NCBI GenBank assembly: GCA_007922305.1
Contig: ML677465.1
Span: 218,335 to 282,334 of the forward strand
DNA from: Dermatemys mawii
Taxonomy: Eukaryota > Chordata > Testudines > Dermatemydidae
DNA: 64,000 nucleotides
Reading direction: 5' to 3'
This document shows positions 30,550-42,349 of this stretch, in pieces (within the stretch, counting starts at the first letter, position 1; each line of letters begins with the position of its first letter). The position numbers were made by a program, and so were the translations under genes. Below the pieces are notes generated by a model. The model saw nothing but the letters and a program-made list of their open reading frames with translations. It was not told where the DNA came from and did no database searches.

Positions 30550-31750
30550 TGACAAGGACTCTCTCTACTACAAGTCCAAGTGTGGTGAGACCCCCAGTCT
30601 CCACACACGCTGTTGTACCCCGGTGCACACGCACAGCACGCCCCTTCACACAGTCCTGTGAGTGCACAGTAACATCTCAGCCTGTTGCTGACCCAGTGCT
30701 TGCCAAGCACCACAGGACCAGCACAGGCAGGGAAGTGCTTGGCTTGTTTGGGCTTGCTGTGACAGGCACTTCCCACCGTTCATTCTCTTCTTGTTCTACT
30801 GTTTTGTTAGTTGCTGAGACAGTCTCCATGGGGCCTGCTCCCCAAGAGCCCCTCTCTGGCCATGAAACCCATTGCTAACCCCACACAGCGCCTCCCATTC
30901 AGGTCAGTGCAGCACACCACATGGCCTCATAGGAGGGGTTCTGGGAACAAGCATGCACATGCTGGCATAATCCCCAACCCCAAGGACCAGGATTTGCATT
31001 CTAAGGTGGAGAAGAGATTGTGGGGAGAGTGGTGACCGCAGGGCTCCACACACGGGCCTGTAAGCATGCAGAGGAGCCAGCCAGAGGCAGCAATACTGGG
31101 CAGCTGTAGCCTTGCCCGCACAGGCGCTTGGAGCTGCCTGAATGAACAGCGGTGGTGAAACAGGTTACAAGTTTAATCTGAGGTCCCCTGAGTCCCAGGG
31201 CAGCCCCATACCTCCCCACAGTGGCACACAGCCAATTGCAGGTTACCCAACACACCACCATGATCAGAAGCACTGGCCCATGTCTTACACCACAGTCCCC
31301 AAGAGTCAGCAGCAGAGACTGGTGGTGCCCTGGGCCATAACCCTCTGCCCCCAGGTCACTCCAGCTGTGAAAGACCCTTCCCTCTGGGCCCCTCTGAATC
31401 CACTGGAGCTAGGCTGCAGATGGACAGTGATGAAACCACTCCCTACCGGTAGTCACCTCCCTGCACAGAATTCTGGCTCTGGGGCTAAAGGGATGGATTC
31501 TCCCCAGTACACAACTAGGGACTAGGCCTACCAGAATTTCAGCTCCGGTGCTAGTTAGCAGTCCCTGCCAAAGCAGATGCTGGGGAGAGCAGGGAGCTGG
31601 CCGGAGCTTTGTGTTTATTGGACTTCATGGTGGTTCCCAGTTGGTGTCTTTTTCAAGGCCTTCTGCGCACACAGGAGCAGTTAGAGCGCTGTGCATCGAC
31701 AGTCCAGAACAAGTCTGAAACCCGCTCCCCTCCTCCCGCTTTTATGGTTC
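30550..31750 (+). other. Probable M1AP 3' UTR or 3' flank
   Basis: No repeat or coding region was recognised downstream of the M1AP stop. Whether it is all transcribed is unknown. Confidence 0.4.
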
Positions 31751-31753
31751 AAC

Positions 31754-31759
31754 AATAAA
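31754..31759 (+). terminator. Candidate M1AP polyadenylation signal
   Basis: AATAAA lies 1.2 kb past the M1AP stop, in a short A/T-rich patch after otherwise GC-rich sequence. No clear canonical signal was noticed between the stop and here. Whether the transcript really extends this far is inference. Confidence 0.4.
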
Positions 31760-32349
31760 ATTATTTAGCATAATGACACCTACATTGCCTGTTGTGGATA
31801 CTTTGCATCTTAGAGAGTGTTCCTGCCCTTGTCCTAGTTCCCTTTCAGACAGCACCAAATGAGGGCAGCAGGGTCGGTGCAAGGCCAGGCCCAGTGGGCC
31901 TCAGGCAGCAGGGAGAGCTGAGAACACTAGGGGGTGCTGCAGAGCCTTTACAGCTCTGCAGCCAGGTGCCAGCCCAGTACTGGACCTTGCCCACCTTCTG
32001 TCTCCCTCCCTGCCCAAGCCAGGCTGGGAGGAGCAGGAGCTGCAAGGCCCGTGCGCCTCTGACACAAGCAGACACAGCTGGACTTGCCATTAGCCCAAGC
32101 TGTCCTATCACAGGAGCAGCTGGTCCAGCCCCTCGGCAAGCACCAAGCAGCCGGTCCCACCCTGGCTCAGGCTCCGCTGGAGAGGAGAGCGTGTCTGGGG
32201 CGAGGGTTTGACCTTTAACAGCCTAAAGCTAAAGACAGCCAAGGTCAGGCCTGGCCCTTCCCTCGGTGCTGCATGGCACAGGCTGTGACTGGCTGGGCCC
32301 CCAACCAAACACCATGGCAAGGATCTTATCGCGTCGCTCCCTTCCCATA

Positions 32350-32464
32350 GGGTGACCATACAGCTCCGGTAAATTGGGACGGGGATGGGGGTTAAATGCA
32401 CCTATATAAGAAAAGGACCCAAAAATCGGGACTGTCCCTATAAAATTGGCACATCTAGCCACCC
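32350..32464. mobile_element. MITE with gggtgacca ends and TA flanks
   Basis: Ends gggtgaccatacagctcc and the reverse complement of catctagccaccc form an imperfect inverted repeat, with TA on both sides. The core tatataagaaaaggacccaa is shared, in opposite orientation, with the copy at 63273. The TA duplication suggests a Tc1/mariner-type origin. Confidence 0.65.
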
Positions 32465-32469
32465 TACTG

Positions 32470-33778
32470 CTGAATGTGAGGGACGGCAGGTTCTCCAACG
32501 GCTGCTCCCCCCTCCCCCATTTCAATCCTGTGTTGCTGTGACCCTCCCCGTTCAGTTCACTTCTCTACCACACTTTGGGGCAGGGACCAGCTCCTCTCTG
32601 GCTCTGTGCAGCTCTCAGCCCCTCTTGGGTGATCCCCCTCCCACCCTCGGTCCCAATCTGGAGCACCCTCCTTCACCCCAAACGCTTCAGCCCCACACCA
32701 GAGCCCACATTCCCAGCTGGAGCCCTCACCCCCCTCCCGCACCCAGCCCCCTGAGCCAGCCCAGTGAAAATGAGCCAGCGTGGGGAAAGCGAGTGACAGA
32801 AGGCAGGGGGATGGAGTGAGGGAGGGCAGGGCCTCAAAGGAGGGGCAGGGCATGGGAGTGGGGGAGTAGAAAGTTAGCAACCATCGTGCTATCCGCAGCA
32901 GCTCAGTCTAGCTCTCACTCGCTTGGCTAGACCCCGCTGTCGCCCTAAGCACAAGGGGAAGCAGGTGCAGTGCTACTGCGAGGCCCTGGGCCCCTGGGGA
33001 GACAACTGCAGCCCCTTGGGGAGGCCAGGTGCCACCATAACACAGAGAAGGAAAGTCTGACGTGCTAGGACAAGGGCTGAGTGCACCCAGGCTGCCCACA
33101 GTTGAGGGCTTCTGAGAAAGCATCTGGCACCTGGCTACTCACATGATGCTGTGACACGAGGAAAGTGGGTGAAGGAGCTGCCAGTTCCAGGTCATTGCTG
33201 CTGCAGAAATAAAACCAGAAAATCTCACTCTGTAAAACCCAGTGTTAGCCCTCCTCCTCCTCCTCCTCCTCCCACTCCAAGGCAAGTTCCTCAAGCAAAG
33301 CAGCTGGCCACATTCAGCATGACCCTACGGTCCCTGGTGCAGGGAGAGCATTGCCTTTCTCTCTGGAAAGCCCCCAGACCACATGTTCAGAGACAATCAT
33401 GGCTGCTGGCCCCGGGAAGAACTGCACCAGTGGGCTGCAAATTTCAAACAGGCTGCTAACTTTTTTGGCATCTTTGGAACAGGTTAGTTCTCCCACAGAC
33501 TGAGCAGAAGTTAGTTGAAGTGGGAGGAGGCAGAAGCCACTTCCTACCATATTTTAATTTTAACTAGGGCTGAAGTAGCTTTAAATAGAAGACAGGAAAC
33601 CAGACTACATAAATGTAGCCCCGGACCCTGCTCCCAGGCTCAGAATTTAGCAGAGATCTCCTGAGTGCAAAGACAGAAAAGGCTCTTTCAACCATACGAA
33701 GAGAAACCAATGTCTCCTCTAAATGAGCACTGAGACCTCATGGAAAAATCTGCAGAGCGACACTCCTGCCACTGTTCT
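32470..33778. other. M1AP-DOK1 intergenic sequence without recognised genes
   Basis: GC-rich, non-repetitive DNA with a CCT microsatellite at 33250-33272. No exon-like open frame with homology was recognised. Confidence 0.5.
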
Positions 33779-35560
33779 AGAGTCATAGACTCCAAGGTAG
33801 ACGGGATCATTACGATCATCTAGTCTGACCCTCTGGAGAAGAGGCCAGAGACCTGATCCAAACTAATGCCTAGAGCAGATCTTTTAGAAATACAACCAGT
33901 CTCATTGTCAGTGCATCTGATGAAGTGCGCTGTGGCCCACGAAAGCTTATGCCCAAATAAATTGGTTAGTTTCTCAGGTGCCACAAGTTCTCCTCATTCT
34001 TTTTGCAGATACAGACTAACACTGGTACTACTTGGAAACTGTAAAAATTGTTAGTGATGGAGAATCCACCTCCACCCTTGGTAAATTGTTTCCATGGGTT
34101 AAATACCCTCACTGTAAAATTATACCGCATTGCCAGGATGAATTTGTCTAACTTCAACTGCCAGCCATTGGATCGCATTATACATTTCTCTGCTAGATAG
34201 AAGAGTCCATCATTAAATATTTGTTCCCCATGTAGATACTTATAGACTGGGATCCAGTCACCTCTTAACCTTCTCTTTATTAAGCTAAGCGGATTGAGCT
34301 CCTTGAGTTTTTTCCTTATGAGGCAGGTGTTCTAATCCTGTAGTCATTTTCATGGCTCTTCTCTGAACTCCCTCCAACTTAATCAATGGTCTTCTTGAAA
34401 GCTGTGGACAGTAGAACTGGACGCAATATTGGAGCAGTGGTCCCATCAGTGCCAAATACAGTGGTAAAATAACCTCTCCGCTCCCGTTTATGCATTCCAG
34501 GCTCACATGAGCTCTTCTGGCCACAGTGCCACACTGGGAGGCCATGGTCAGCTGATTATCCACCATGACTCCAAATGTTTTTCAGAGTCACTGGTTCCCA
34601 GGATAGAATTCCCCATCCTGTATGTGTGGCCTGCATTCTGTGTTCCCAGATGGACACATTTACATTTAGCCATATTAAAATACAGTGTTTGCTTGTGCCC
34701 GGCTTACCAAGTGAGCCAGCTTGCTCTGTCCCAGTGACCCATCCACTCCATTATTTGTCACCCCCCCAAGCTTTGCATCATTCTCTCATAACAAAGATGG
34801 GACCTGGCTAAGGTACCACAGGTCCCTGCAGTAACAAAGAGCAGAGTGAAAGGGCCAGCTGTCTCTTCCACTCAGCAGAGGCCAGTGGTTTCCCCTACTC
34901 CTTTCTCACCAGCCCACACTGCCCAGCACCATCAAAGCACATACTCCACAGGAGCCCAGAGCAGGACCAACTTATACTATTCACTCCATCCCTTATGCAG
35001 CCAATCAGCTTTCTTGGCATCAGCTGCACATTGTGTGGGGCTCACTCTGACCCCCAAGCGACGCTGGCTCTGTTTGCTGAGTGGATATTGTTGAGCTAAG
35101 TCCTGAGACGGACATGACGGGCTCATATTAAACCCTCCACCGGGTTACTTCGTATTAGTCACCCCCGAATCCCAGCTGTGCCTGCCGCACGCTCCCGGGG
35201 TCAGTCCCTCAAATTCTCATGGGCTCCTCTGGGCTCGGCTCCCCTCAATACCTTTGTGCCACCTGCACATCCACACGTCCCCTTTCCAGCTTGTTATTAA
35301 CAATCTGAAACCCCCGTCTGCCCCCGGGGCCCTGCCGGACCCTCCTGCTCCAATGGAAACGGACCATCGATCCCTGCTCTGCTCTGAGCTGTCTGCTCCA
35401 GGGCAGAGCTTCGCCCTCACCCCACAGCGACTGGGTCCTCACCAGCCCCCTGGGAGAGGCTTTGCCACGGGCCTTTTGAAAGTCTAACTTACGATTTTAT
35501 AATTCTATTTCATTATCATGTCAACCGCCTTCCTCTGCGGGAAGTCCAATGGCTCTAACT
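33779..35560 (-). mobile_element. CR1 LINE (- strand), interrupted by a Penelope-like tail
   Basis: The 3' tail begins agtcatagactccaaggtag. Further right, on the - strand, come CR1 RT C-terminal codons (CGTVARRAHVSLECINGSG, LQYCVQFYCPQLS). Towards 35500 come decayed more N-terminal RT codons. A Penelope-like tail sits at about 33912-34041. Confidence 0.7.
33912..34041 (+). mobile_element. Penelope-like element 3' tail inside CR1
   Basis: catctgatgaagtgcgctgt, cacgaaagcttatgcccaaa and gatacagactaacactggta give the same tail as the GIY-YIG element at 10725. CR1 sequence continues on both sides. Confidence 0.7.
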
Positions 35561-35817
35561 CCCAGGATCCCCCAGGACCTTTCGTGAAGATGGAGCCCAT
35601 ATTTTCTCCTCTCCAGTGCAGCTGTTACTTTAGAGAGACTGCCTGGCATGTGCCACTCACAATGTCCCAGCACAAAGCTGGCCTCTCTCCTTCGCCCGGG
35701 GATACAACAGCCCTAGGAACCCGACACAGCATCTCTCTCCCCTCTAAGAACAGGTCTGTCACAGCGCCCCACCTCAAACATGCCATATACAGAGTCTTCC
35801 CTTTTAAAACTGAAGAT

Positions 35818-35823
35818 TTTAAT
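35818..35823 (-). terminator. Candidate DOK1 polyadenylation signal
   Basis: ATTAAA on the - strand lies about 500 bp past the DOK1 stop, in the first A/T-rich patch of the 3' flank. It is a common variant signal. A CR1 copy begins about 250 bp further on, which limits the likely 3' UTR. This is weak evidence. Confidence 0.3.
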
Positions 35824-36323
35824 ATCAAAATAAAATTTTTAGAAAAATATTTCTGGGATAGGTGCCGGGGTGCACGGCTGCCACCACAGAGACATTCTGG
35901 AGGGAGCTGAGGAGCATTTCAGCAGCAAAAGGTCCCAGTGGAGAGCCACATGCCCAGGAATCGCATGATCCCAGAGTCATGGTGCCCAGATATCATGGTG
36001 ATGGGTACGCTAGAGATGACAGTCCTGTCCCCCCCTGCCCAAGCGTTAGGTGGTAAAGGAGCCAATCCCAGCACATAGGTACCACAAATGTTTCTCCCCA
36101 TCACCAACCATAGCGTCCTCCAGGGAAAGTCTCCTGGGAATCACCCACCCTCCTGTTCAGGGCAGGAGGATGAGCAGTCACCAGCTAGCTCCCAGTGCAG
36201 CACAGTCCCTGGGCCCATGCTGCAGGGGCCCAGAGAGGACAGCACCCTGCACGGCTCCTGCCGGACTCTGGGCCCCATGGTCCCGCAGAGGAAGGGGCAG
36301 AGGAAGGGCTGCAGCACAGGAGG

Positions 36324-37436
36324 TTATATCTCTCCCAGGTCTTCGTAGATGGGCATTAGAGCATTGTCATCCACAGACAGTTCCTGCCCTGGCGCCCGCA
36401 GGGGCTTCAGCACCTGGCTGTACAGCACCTCATTGTTGTTGTTGTTGTTGTTGAAGCCAGATTTGACACCTGCTTTGTCAGGAGCCGGGTTCACGCGCCA
36501 TTTGCTGGGCTCTGAGCTCCTCTCGGTGCCTTTGGGAATGAACACAGCTTGGGGTTTGGGGGCAGGGATGGGCTTGGGGCCCTTGGGCCCGCTTTTGTGC
36601 TGGAAGGCAGGCACTGAGTAGTCGTCAGTTCTGGGATTGTAGGGATACTCATACCCGCCCTTGTCTTCGATGCCCTGCGTGCGCCAGGCCTCGCCTGCTG
36701 GCCGCGCCTCATCGTAGATGGAGGCATTGGCAGGCACTGGGTGTGGGGCCCGCCCTTCGGGCTCATCATAGATGTGCTCCCGGCATCTCAGCAGCCTCTC
36801 GGCTTGGCTGTTCCCTGCCGGCTGGACACGGTCGTACAGGCCTGGGTAGACAGAGCCAGGTTTCCTGAGCTTCGCCTCCTCCAGGGCAGGGCCAGAACCC
36901 ATGGCCCCGCCTCCAGGCCTGCTGTCGATGGGATCCGAATACAGTGGGTCCACCCTGGCCCGGATGCTCTTCACTGCATCCAGGGGCTCCGAGTACACAC
37001 TGGCTGGGTCCTCGGAAGGGAGCACGGCCCTGGGTACCTTGGGCAGCGGGGAGCGGGGGGGCGTGCTGGGGTGAGCAGGCTTGGGTGGCACCGGGGGCTC
37101 GGGGAGGGTGCGAGCCTTCAGCAGGGCTATGGTGTCCCTCTCCTCCGGAGCAGCACTGAGCTTCGCTGCCAGCCCAGCTTTGGGCACTGTGGGGCCATCC
37201 CCCTCGGCAGGCAGCTCAAGGCTCAGCGAGTCAGCCAGGGCGTTGCGGATCAGCACCATGCTGGGGCAGTCCAAATCCAGGGAGTCGCAGCTCTGCCTGT
37301 TCTCTTCTACCTGGGCTTTCTGCTCCCGAATGGAGGCCTCCACGAGCCGGAAGATCTCGTTCCCCTGCTTGGTCTCAAATGTGAAGTTCCCAGGTCCAGA
37401 CTCACAGCGTCTGCCAGCTTCGAAAGAGAACATCAC
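36324..37436 (-). CDS. DOK1: DOK1 exon 5 (PTB end and tyrosine-rich tail)
   Basis: The exon begins directly after a CAG acceptor with VMFSFEAGRRCESGPGNFTF, the last strands and helix of the PTB domain, and ends at a TAG stop. In the deduced 583-aa protein, candidate phosphotyrosines are Y361 (YSEP), Y379 (YSDP), Y436 (YDEP), Y454 (YDEA), Y486 (YSVP), Y552 (YSQV) and Y577 (YEDL). The YDEP and YSVP sites correspond to the RasGAP SH2 sites of human DOK1 (Y362 and Y398). A PEPPVPPKPAHPSTPP stretch near residues 325-340 is a probable SH3 ligand. A run of seven asparagines at 542-548 comes from an AAC repeat. The region at about residues 255-330 and the C-terminal VDDNALMPIYEDLGEI have no counterpart I recall in human DOK1. 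Confidence 0.94.
   Translation of the reverse strand: MMFSFEAGRRCESGPGNFTFETKQGNEIFRLVEASIREQKAQVEENRQSCDSLDLDCPSMVLIRNALADSLSLELPAEGDGPTVPKAGLAAKLSAAPEERDTIALLKARTLPEPPVPPKPAHPSTPPRSPLPKVPRAVLPSEDPASVYSEPLDAVKSIRARVDPLYSDPIDSRPGGGAMGSGPALEEAKLRKPGSVYPGLYDRVQPAGNSQAERLLRCREHIYDEPEGRAPHPVPANASIYDEARPAGEAWRTQGIEDKGGYEYPYNPRTDDYSVPAFQHKSGPKGPKPIPAPKPQAVFIPKGTERSSEPSKWRVNPAPDKAGVKSGFNNNNNNNEVLYSQVLKPLRAPGQELSVDDNALMPIYEDLGEI
36432..36452 (-). repeat. AAC microsatellite coding for polyasparagine in DOK1
   Basis: Six AAC codons and one AAT in frame in DOK1 exon 5 encode seven consecutive asparagines (residues 542-548), just before the conserved LYSQV tyrosine motif. Confidence 0.95.
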
Positions 37437-38537
37437 CTGCCAGGGAGAGGGAAGAGGGTCAGCATCCACCCAGCCCCCAAGAGCCTCCCAGCAGCCCTAA
37501 GCCCAGGCACTTGGGTGAAGGGCCAGAGCAGGGCAGATCTCTGGCGGTCACAAGAACAGCTCTGGCATCCTCCCCCCGGGCTCCCCTCCCATTTCTGAAC
37601 CTCAGCCAAGGCTCTAGGGGCAGGTGAACTGGGGCTTACTCTCCTGGGGCTCAGTCAGCATGCAGAGGAGAGAGCACGCTCCACCCCCAGCTGCCAAGCC
37701 ACTCCCGCTTCAAACCCACCTTCCCTGGTGCCCGTCAGAGACACATCCCAGCACGAAAGCCCCATCAGTCAGGCCCGTGTAAATCACTCTCTCTCTCTTC
37801 CCCCATGGTAGCTTCCCAGGGGGTTGAACTTCATGGGCCCCGAACTGCTGCAATTCTTCCAGCAACAGGGAGGCAGAAGCAGGTGCCCCAGCTTCCATCT
37901 CCCTGCTGGTGGGGGGGGGTTCGTGAGCTCGTCCCATCCCAGAGAGGGGTGACTGGCAGGGGAGTAACCAGGGCAGGGGGGTGCAAAAGGCTTGTGTCTG
38001 TCTGGAGCTGTTTGCCCAGCCTAGCCGGGGGCAGGGTCTGGCTGGCTCCACACTGAGCTCCGGCCCAGGCGCTGCTACTTCCAGTCTGTCCAGCTGGCAG
38101 GACAAGGGGGCTGTGCTGACAATGTGCAATAATTAGGCAGCTGACTCCAGCCCACCCAAGGGAGATGCTGTAGACCAGAGAGCCCTGCCCCCGCAGGGAC
38201 TGGCGTGAGAATAGATCTATGCCTCCTGCCCCAAACCTCTCACTGGGGCAGGGCCCCCCATACCTGCTTGTACTCCAAGCAGCAGAGCCACCCTTGCCAG
38301 CCAGCACTGCAGTGTCTCCCCTAGGTCTGGGCAGGCCGGGGCTCGTAACTGCTCTGCATTATCAACCCTGCCCCAGTCATCTAACAGCCAGTGAGGAAGC
38401 GAACCCCCCGGGCAGCCAAATTAGCTCAATACTGTGAATTTTCCAACAGGGCAGAGGCAGAAGGGGGCATCCCTGCTCCGTCTCCCTGCTGTTGGCAAAA
38501 TTCCCAAACTGGCTAATCTCACAACTTCCCTGCAGTC

Positions 38538-39872
38538 TGTGGAATCGTGATTCACATAGGGCCTGGGCCATGAGGTCTCCTGAGTGGATCCCATGACACT
38601 GCACTCCACGTTCTTCAGAGGGATATGATGAGATGATTATGGCATAATTCTGATGTATTTTATTCAAGATAGGTCAGGTGCGATATTGAAAAGGTTTTGA
38701 TTTACTGAATAAGATGATCCTATTTGTATGGATGTATCATTTTTGTACCTGAAGTTAGGAATATTGTCTATGTATAGGTTACATATGTGTTTACACCTGG
38801 GGAACACCCACTAGGCCAGACTGTCAATCTAGAATGCTGGCCGGGAAGGGCCCATTCAAGTTAATGAACAATTTGGGAGAACAATAGTCCTTAGCAGGAG
38901 TTTATTTCCGGGGAGGAGTGAGGAGTGGTGTCTTTCTGAGGCCACTACAAATGGCCTCTGCATCATGGCTGTGGTGGCCCTACAGGGACATATAACCAGG
39001 TCATCTGGTGCTGGACTCCATCTTGGAATACCAGTGTTTTTCCACTGACTGGGTGTGGGAACGAGGCTTTGGGACAAAGTGTTCCCGCCATATGCAAAAG
39101 CTCTTTAAGGCAGGGGAGTGACATCATCAGGGTTCTTCACTGAATCTCCGCCCAAAGAGACTCTTAGAAACACCTGAGGAACAAAGACTGAAGGGGGGAG
39201 GGGCACTGGACCCAGGCTAGAGGGATTTTTAGCCCGTGAAAGGAACACTTGGGGTTTTTAATCTGCAAGCAAGTGCAACTGGCCCCTTAAGAATCTCTGT
39301 AGCCTGTTTGAATGGTCATTCAGAGTGAGAATTTGCTACTCAAGCAATCTCTTCAGTATATTAAGCTTCGTTTGTGCATTTTGTTTGTTTGCGAGGTAAT
39401 CTGCTTTGATCTGGTTGCTATCCCTTATAATCATTTACAATCTATCTTTTGTAGTTAATAAACTTATTTTTGCTCTGTCTTCTAAAACAAGTGTGTGGGA
39501 GTCAGAATCTGGGGCAGAAGCCTGTTGCACGTCCTTCTCCACACTGAGGAAGGGGGCAGATTTCAGGAGCTTGCACTACACAGATCTCTGCGCAGCACAA
39601 GACGGTATCACTTTGGGTTTACACTCCAGAGAGGGGACTGCACTTGAGCAGCTGGGTAGTTTCTTAGCTGAAGCCTGCCCAGGAAGAGCCGATAACAGCA
39701 TCTGTGTATACTGCCACTGGGTTTACCCTATCTGTGTGTGTGTGTGGAAGCCTGGGAGAAGGCTTAGCAGGCTGGTCACAGTGGTACAGTGGAAAGGGGA
39801 CCCAGGCTGGTGGGTCAGGGGGCCCAGTGGTATCCGAGTTCCCAGGTGGCACCACATGGGGAACCCATCACA
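38538..39872 (+). mobile_element. Probable LTR-retroelement-derived repeat in DOK1 intron 4
   Basis: A block of AT-richer sequence differs from its GC-rich surroundings. It has an AATAAA at 39457-39462 and possible TGTGG and TCACA termini. The interior (tgtttacacctggggaacac) resembles a repeat common in turtle genomes. Ends and class are uncertain because no target duplication could be shown. Confidence 0.35.
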
Positions 39873-40574
39873 GATCATCCACCCTCACTCCGGTCTGGGC
39901 CAGCTCAATGCATCCCTAGCAAGCCAGCATGCCATGGGAGCAGCACCACACCGAGAGCTGATCCCCTGCAGAGGGGCGCCTGCTGAATGAAGTTCTGCAG
40001 CCATTTCCCCCAACCACACTCCTGCTGTGGCAGTGCTGTCCCCCAGCCTGGCCCAATGGCTCATGCCCAGCGTCTCCCAGCTTCGAAGAGAAGCTCCGCC
40101 CAGCAGCACCGCCCAGCAGACACACACAGTCTCCAGCTTGCTTCGGGTGGAAACAGCAGCAGCACAGAGCAGATACAGGTGACATCACAAGTTCTATAAG
40201 CAGCTTCTCTCAGGCAACCACTTCCTCTGCACCCGTCCGGGGGAGCAGGGCTGAGGACAGAGCCAGGAGCTGCGTGAAGCATGGGGACAGCAGCAGGGTG
40301 GACCCAGACACACCACAGGAGGGATGGGGTGAGGGGCAGGGACAGTCACAGCCTGGGCCCCAGAACGGCCAACCCACAGCACAGGCCAGCCAGGCACCTT
40401 GGCCGCTACTGGCCCCTGCACCTTCCTGTCAGGCTGCACACGGGGTGCACACCAGGTCAGGCCTTAGCAGTTCCGCCAACCCGCTTTGGGCTGGGAACAG
40501 ACCACCCGTTTGCTAAGGGAGCGGTATTAAGCCAGAGGGAGCCTGGCACTCGCCCCAGGTCCTGCCCCACCCAC

Positions 40575-40747
40575 CTTGTCTCGGCCATATCTCCTGAGCA
40601 GCCTGTAGGGCCAGGTGTAGAGAGTTTCTTGCGTCCGGGGCTCCTTGAGGATCAAGCTGTCCTGCTCGGCTTTGAGCAGGTAAGCCCCATGCAGCGCACA
40701 CCGCTCCGCTGCCTCTGTCCGCTGCACCGTCACCCAGAAAGCGTTCA
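40575..40747 (-). CDS. DOK1: DOK1 exon 4 (PTB domain, first part)
   Basis: The exon is 173 bp, with acceptor ggctttcttggcag and donor gtgggtgg. It encodes NAFWVTVQRTEAAERCALHG, then YLLKAEQDSLILKE and YTWPYRLLRRYGRDK. These are the first strands of the IRS-type phosphotyrosine-binding domain, including the basic RRYGRDK segment that in IRS/DOK PTB domains contributes arginines to phosphotyrosine (NPxpY) binding. Splicing to exon 5 is in phase 0 and restores RRYGRDK-VMFSFEAGRRC. Confidence 0.94.
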
Positions 40748-41252
40748 CTGCCAAGAAAGCCAGTCACTCTCAGGGACGGGGCAGGAAAGCCAGCACCCCC
40801 AACCCCCAAGACCACGGACAGCACGGGGTGAAGACGGGGAATCCAAGCCCTACCTCACTTTCCCCTGCACCAAGGGGAGAGTGGGAAACCCAGAACATGC
40901 AATGCCCCCAATGGGGGAGGCCAGCGACACCCAGCCCCTGGGACAGGGCGGGGTGGGAGAGGCCAGCGAGGACATTGCGGAGGGTGAGGGGGAAATGGAG
41001 GCAGCGACACCCAGTCCCCGGGACAGGGATGAGGGCAGGCCAGCGACACACACACGGGCCCCCCCTACGAGGAGTGCAGCACTGCGGGCAGGAGAGTGGC
41101 GCCCCAGCCCAGTGGGATGGTCACGGCACCGGCCTGAAGGCCAGAGGCCAGGGCAGCAAGTTCCCCCTCAGGACCATGCCGGAAACAAACCCAGGACAAC
41201 CCAGGGAGCAGCCGGCGATACCGGAGAGGAGCGAGTGCAGGGCAGGCCCTAC

Positions 41253-41358
41253 CTTCCTCCCGTGAGTAGTAAATCGCGTTCACTGCCATCTCCAGGGCCG
41301 GCGCCCCTCCCTCGGACTCCTTGCTGCGCCCAGGCCGGGCTCCATTGGTAGAGTTCCC
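41253..41358 (-). CDS. DOK1: DOK1 exon 3 (PH-PTB linker)
   Basis: Thirty-five codons plus one base, between the acceptor cttgctttgcag and the donor gtagggcc. The peptide GNSTNGARPGRSKESEGG is a low-complexity linker. It is followed by APALEMAVNAIYYSREE, which corresponds to the short conserved LSALEMLENSLYS motif just before the PTB domain in human DOK1. The single leftover G combines with TG of exon 4 to give Val. Confidence 0.88.
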
Positions 41359-42349
41359 CTGCAAAGCAAGGAGGCATCAGCACCCGGAACCATATTCCCA
41401 GCCGGCCCCACCGCCCCCCACAGGCCGCCTCAGAGCCGGCCCCACCGCCCCCCACAGGCCGCCTCAGAGCCAGCCCCACCGCCCCCCACAGGCCGCCTTG
41501 CGGCTGGTCCCCCTGCCCCACATAGGCCGCCTCACAGCCAGACCACCAGTGCCTGATGGCCTGCCCCCACCCCCTCCCAACGGGCCACCTCATAGCCATC
41601 CCCCGCAAGCGCAGGCTCGGGAACGCCGCGTTCACGCGTTTCCTGAGGACTCTAGTTTGGGCAAGCAGACTCAGCGCAAGGGACCCCAACACAATGCGAA
41701 ATGGAAACCCCAGGCAGGCTCACAAACCAGTCTGATGCTGCCCGTGCCCTGCCCACGCAGGGAGACGTTCCCAGCACCACTGCAAACAGAGGGGAAGTGA
41801 GCATTTCTAGATTGAACGTATGGAGAACTGAAAGTGCAGCTCACATGCTACTGGCAGTGGGAGAGCTCCACTTTGCAGCAGGGTCTCTTCTCAGGGGTTT
41901 GCACAGGGGCAAAGCCAGGGGTGTCACCACACAGCACAGAGGTCCCTGCTCTAGAGAAACCCAGCGCACCATGGTAATGAGCACCGGGACTGCACTAAGG
42001 GGGATGGTTCGTTCGACTGTTAGCGGCAAGGCAGGAGCCAGGCTTCAGGCCAGTGCTAAACACGACTGCACGTGGGATTAGGCTGCTGAGCATACGATAT
42101 TCCTGGGGACGGGGCTGCAGATCAGTATCACTCCAAGGGCTGGATTGACAGGGATAAAGGCCAGACGGCTCAGCTCCTGTGGACCACTGGCCATTACACG
42201 TCACCCAGTTACCCAGCCTTCTGCTGAGCCTGGTAACTTGTGCTTGGCTAAATCATTCTCCAGAAAGGATTTTCTCCAGTCTGGATTTGCAGTAAGAGGC
42301 TTAAGAAGCTCAGTCTGTTTGTTTAGCGGAAATCTCTCATGGTGAGGCC

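Noticed and set aside
37437..37469. Methionine-initiated extension upstream of DOK1 exon 5
   Set aside because: The extra residues lie before a clear CAG acceptor, and exon 4 supplies the conserved RRYGRDK that precedes VMFSF.
36741..37598. 285-codon open frame on the + strand opposite DOK1 exon 5
   Set aside because: It is antisense to a clearly homologous exon, GC-rich and without any recognised domain; it is open only because of the codon bias of the DOK1 frame.
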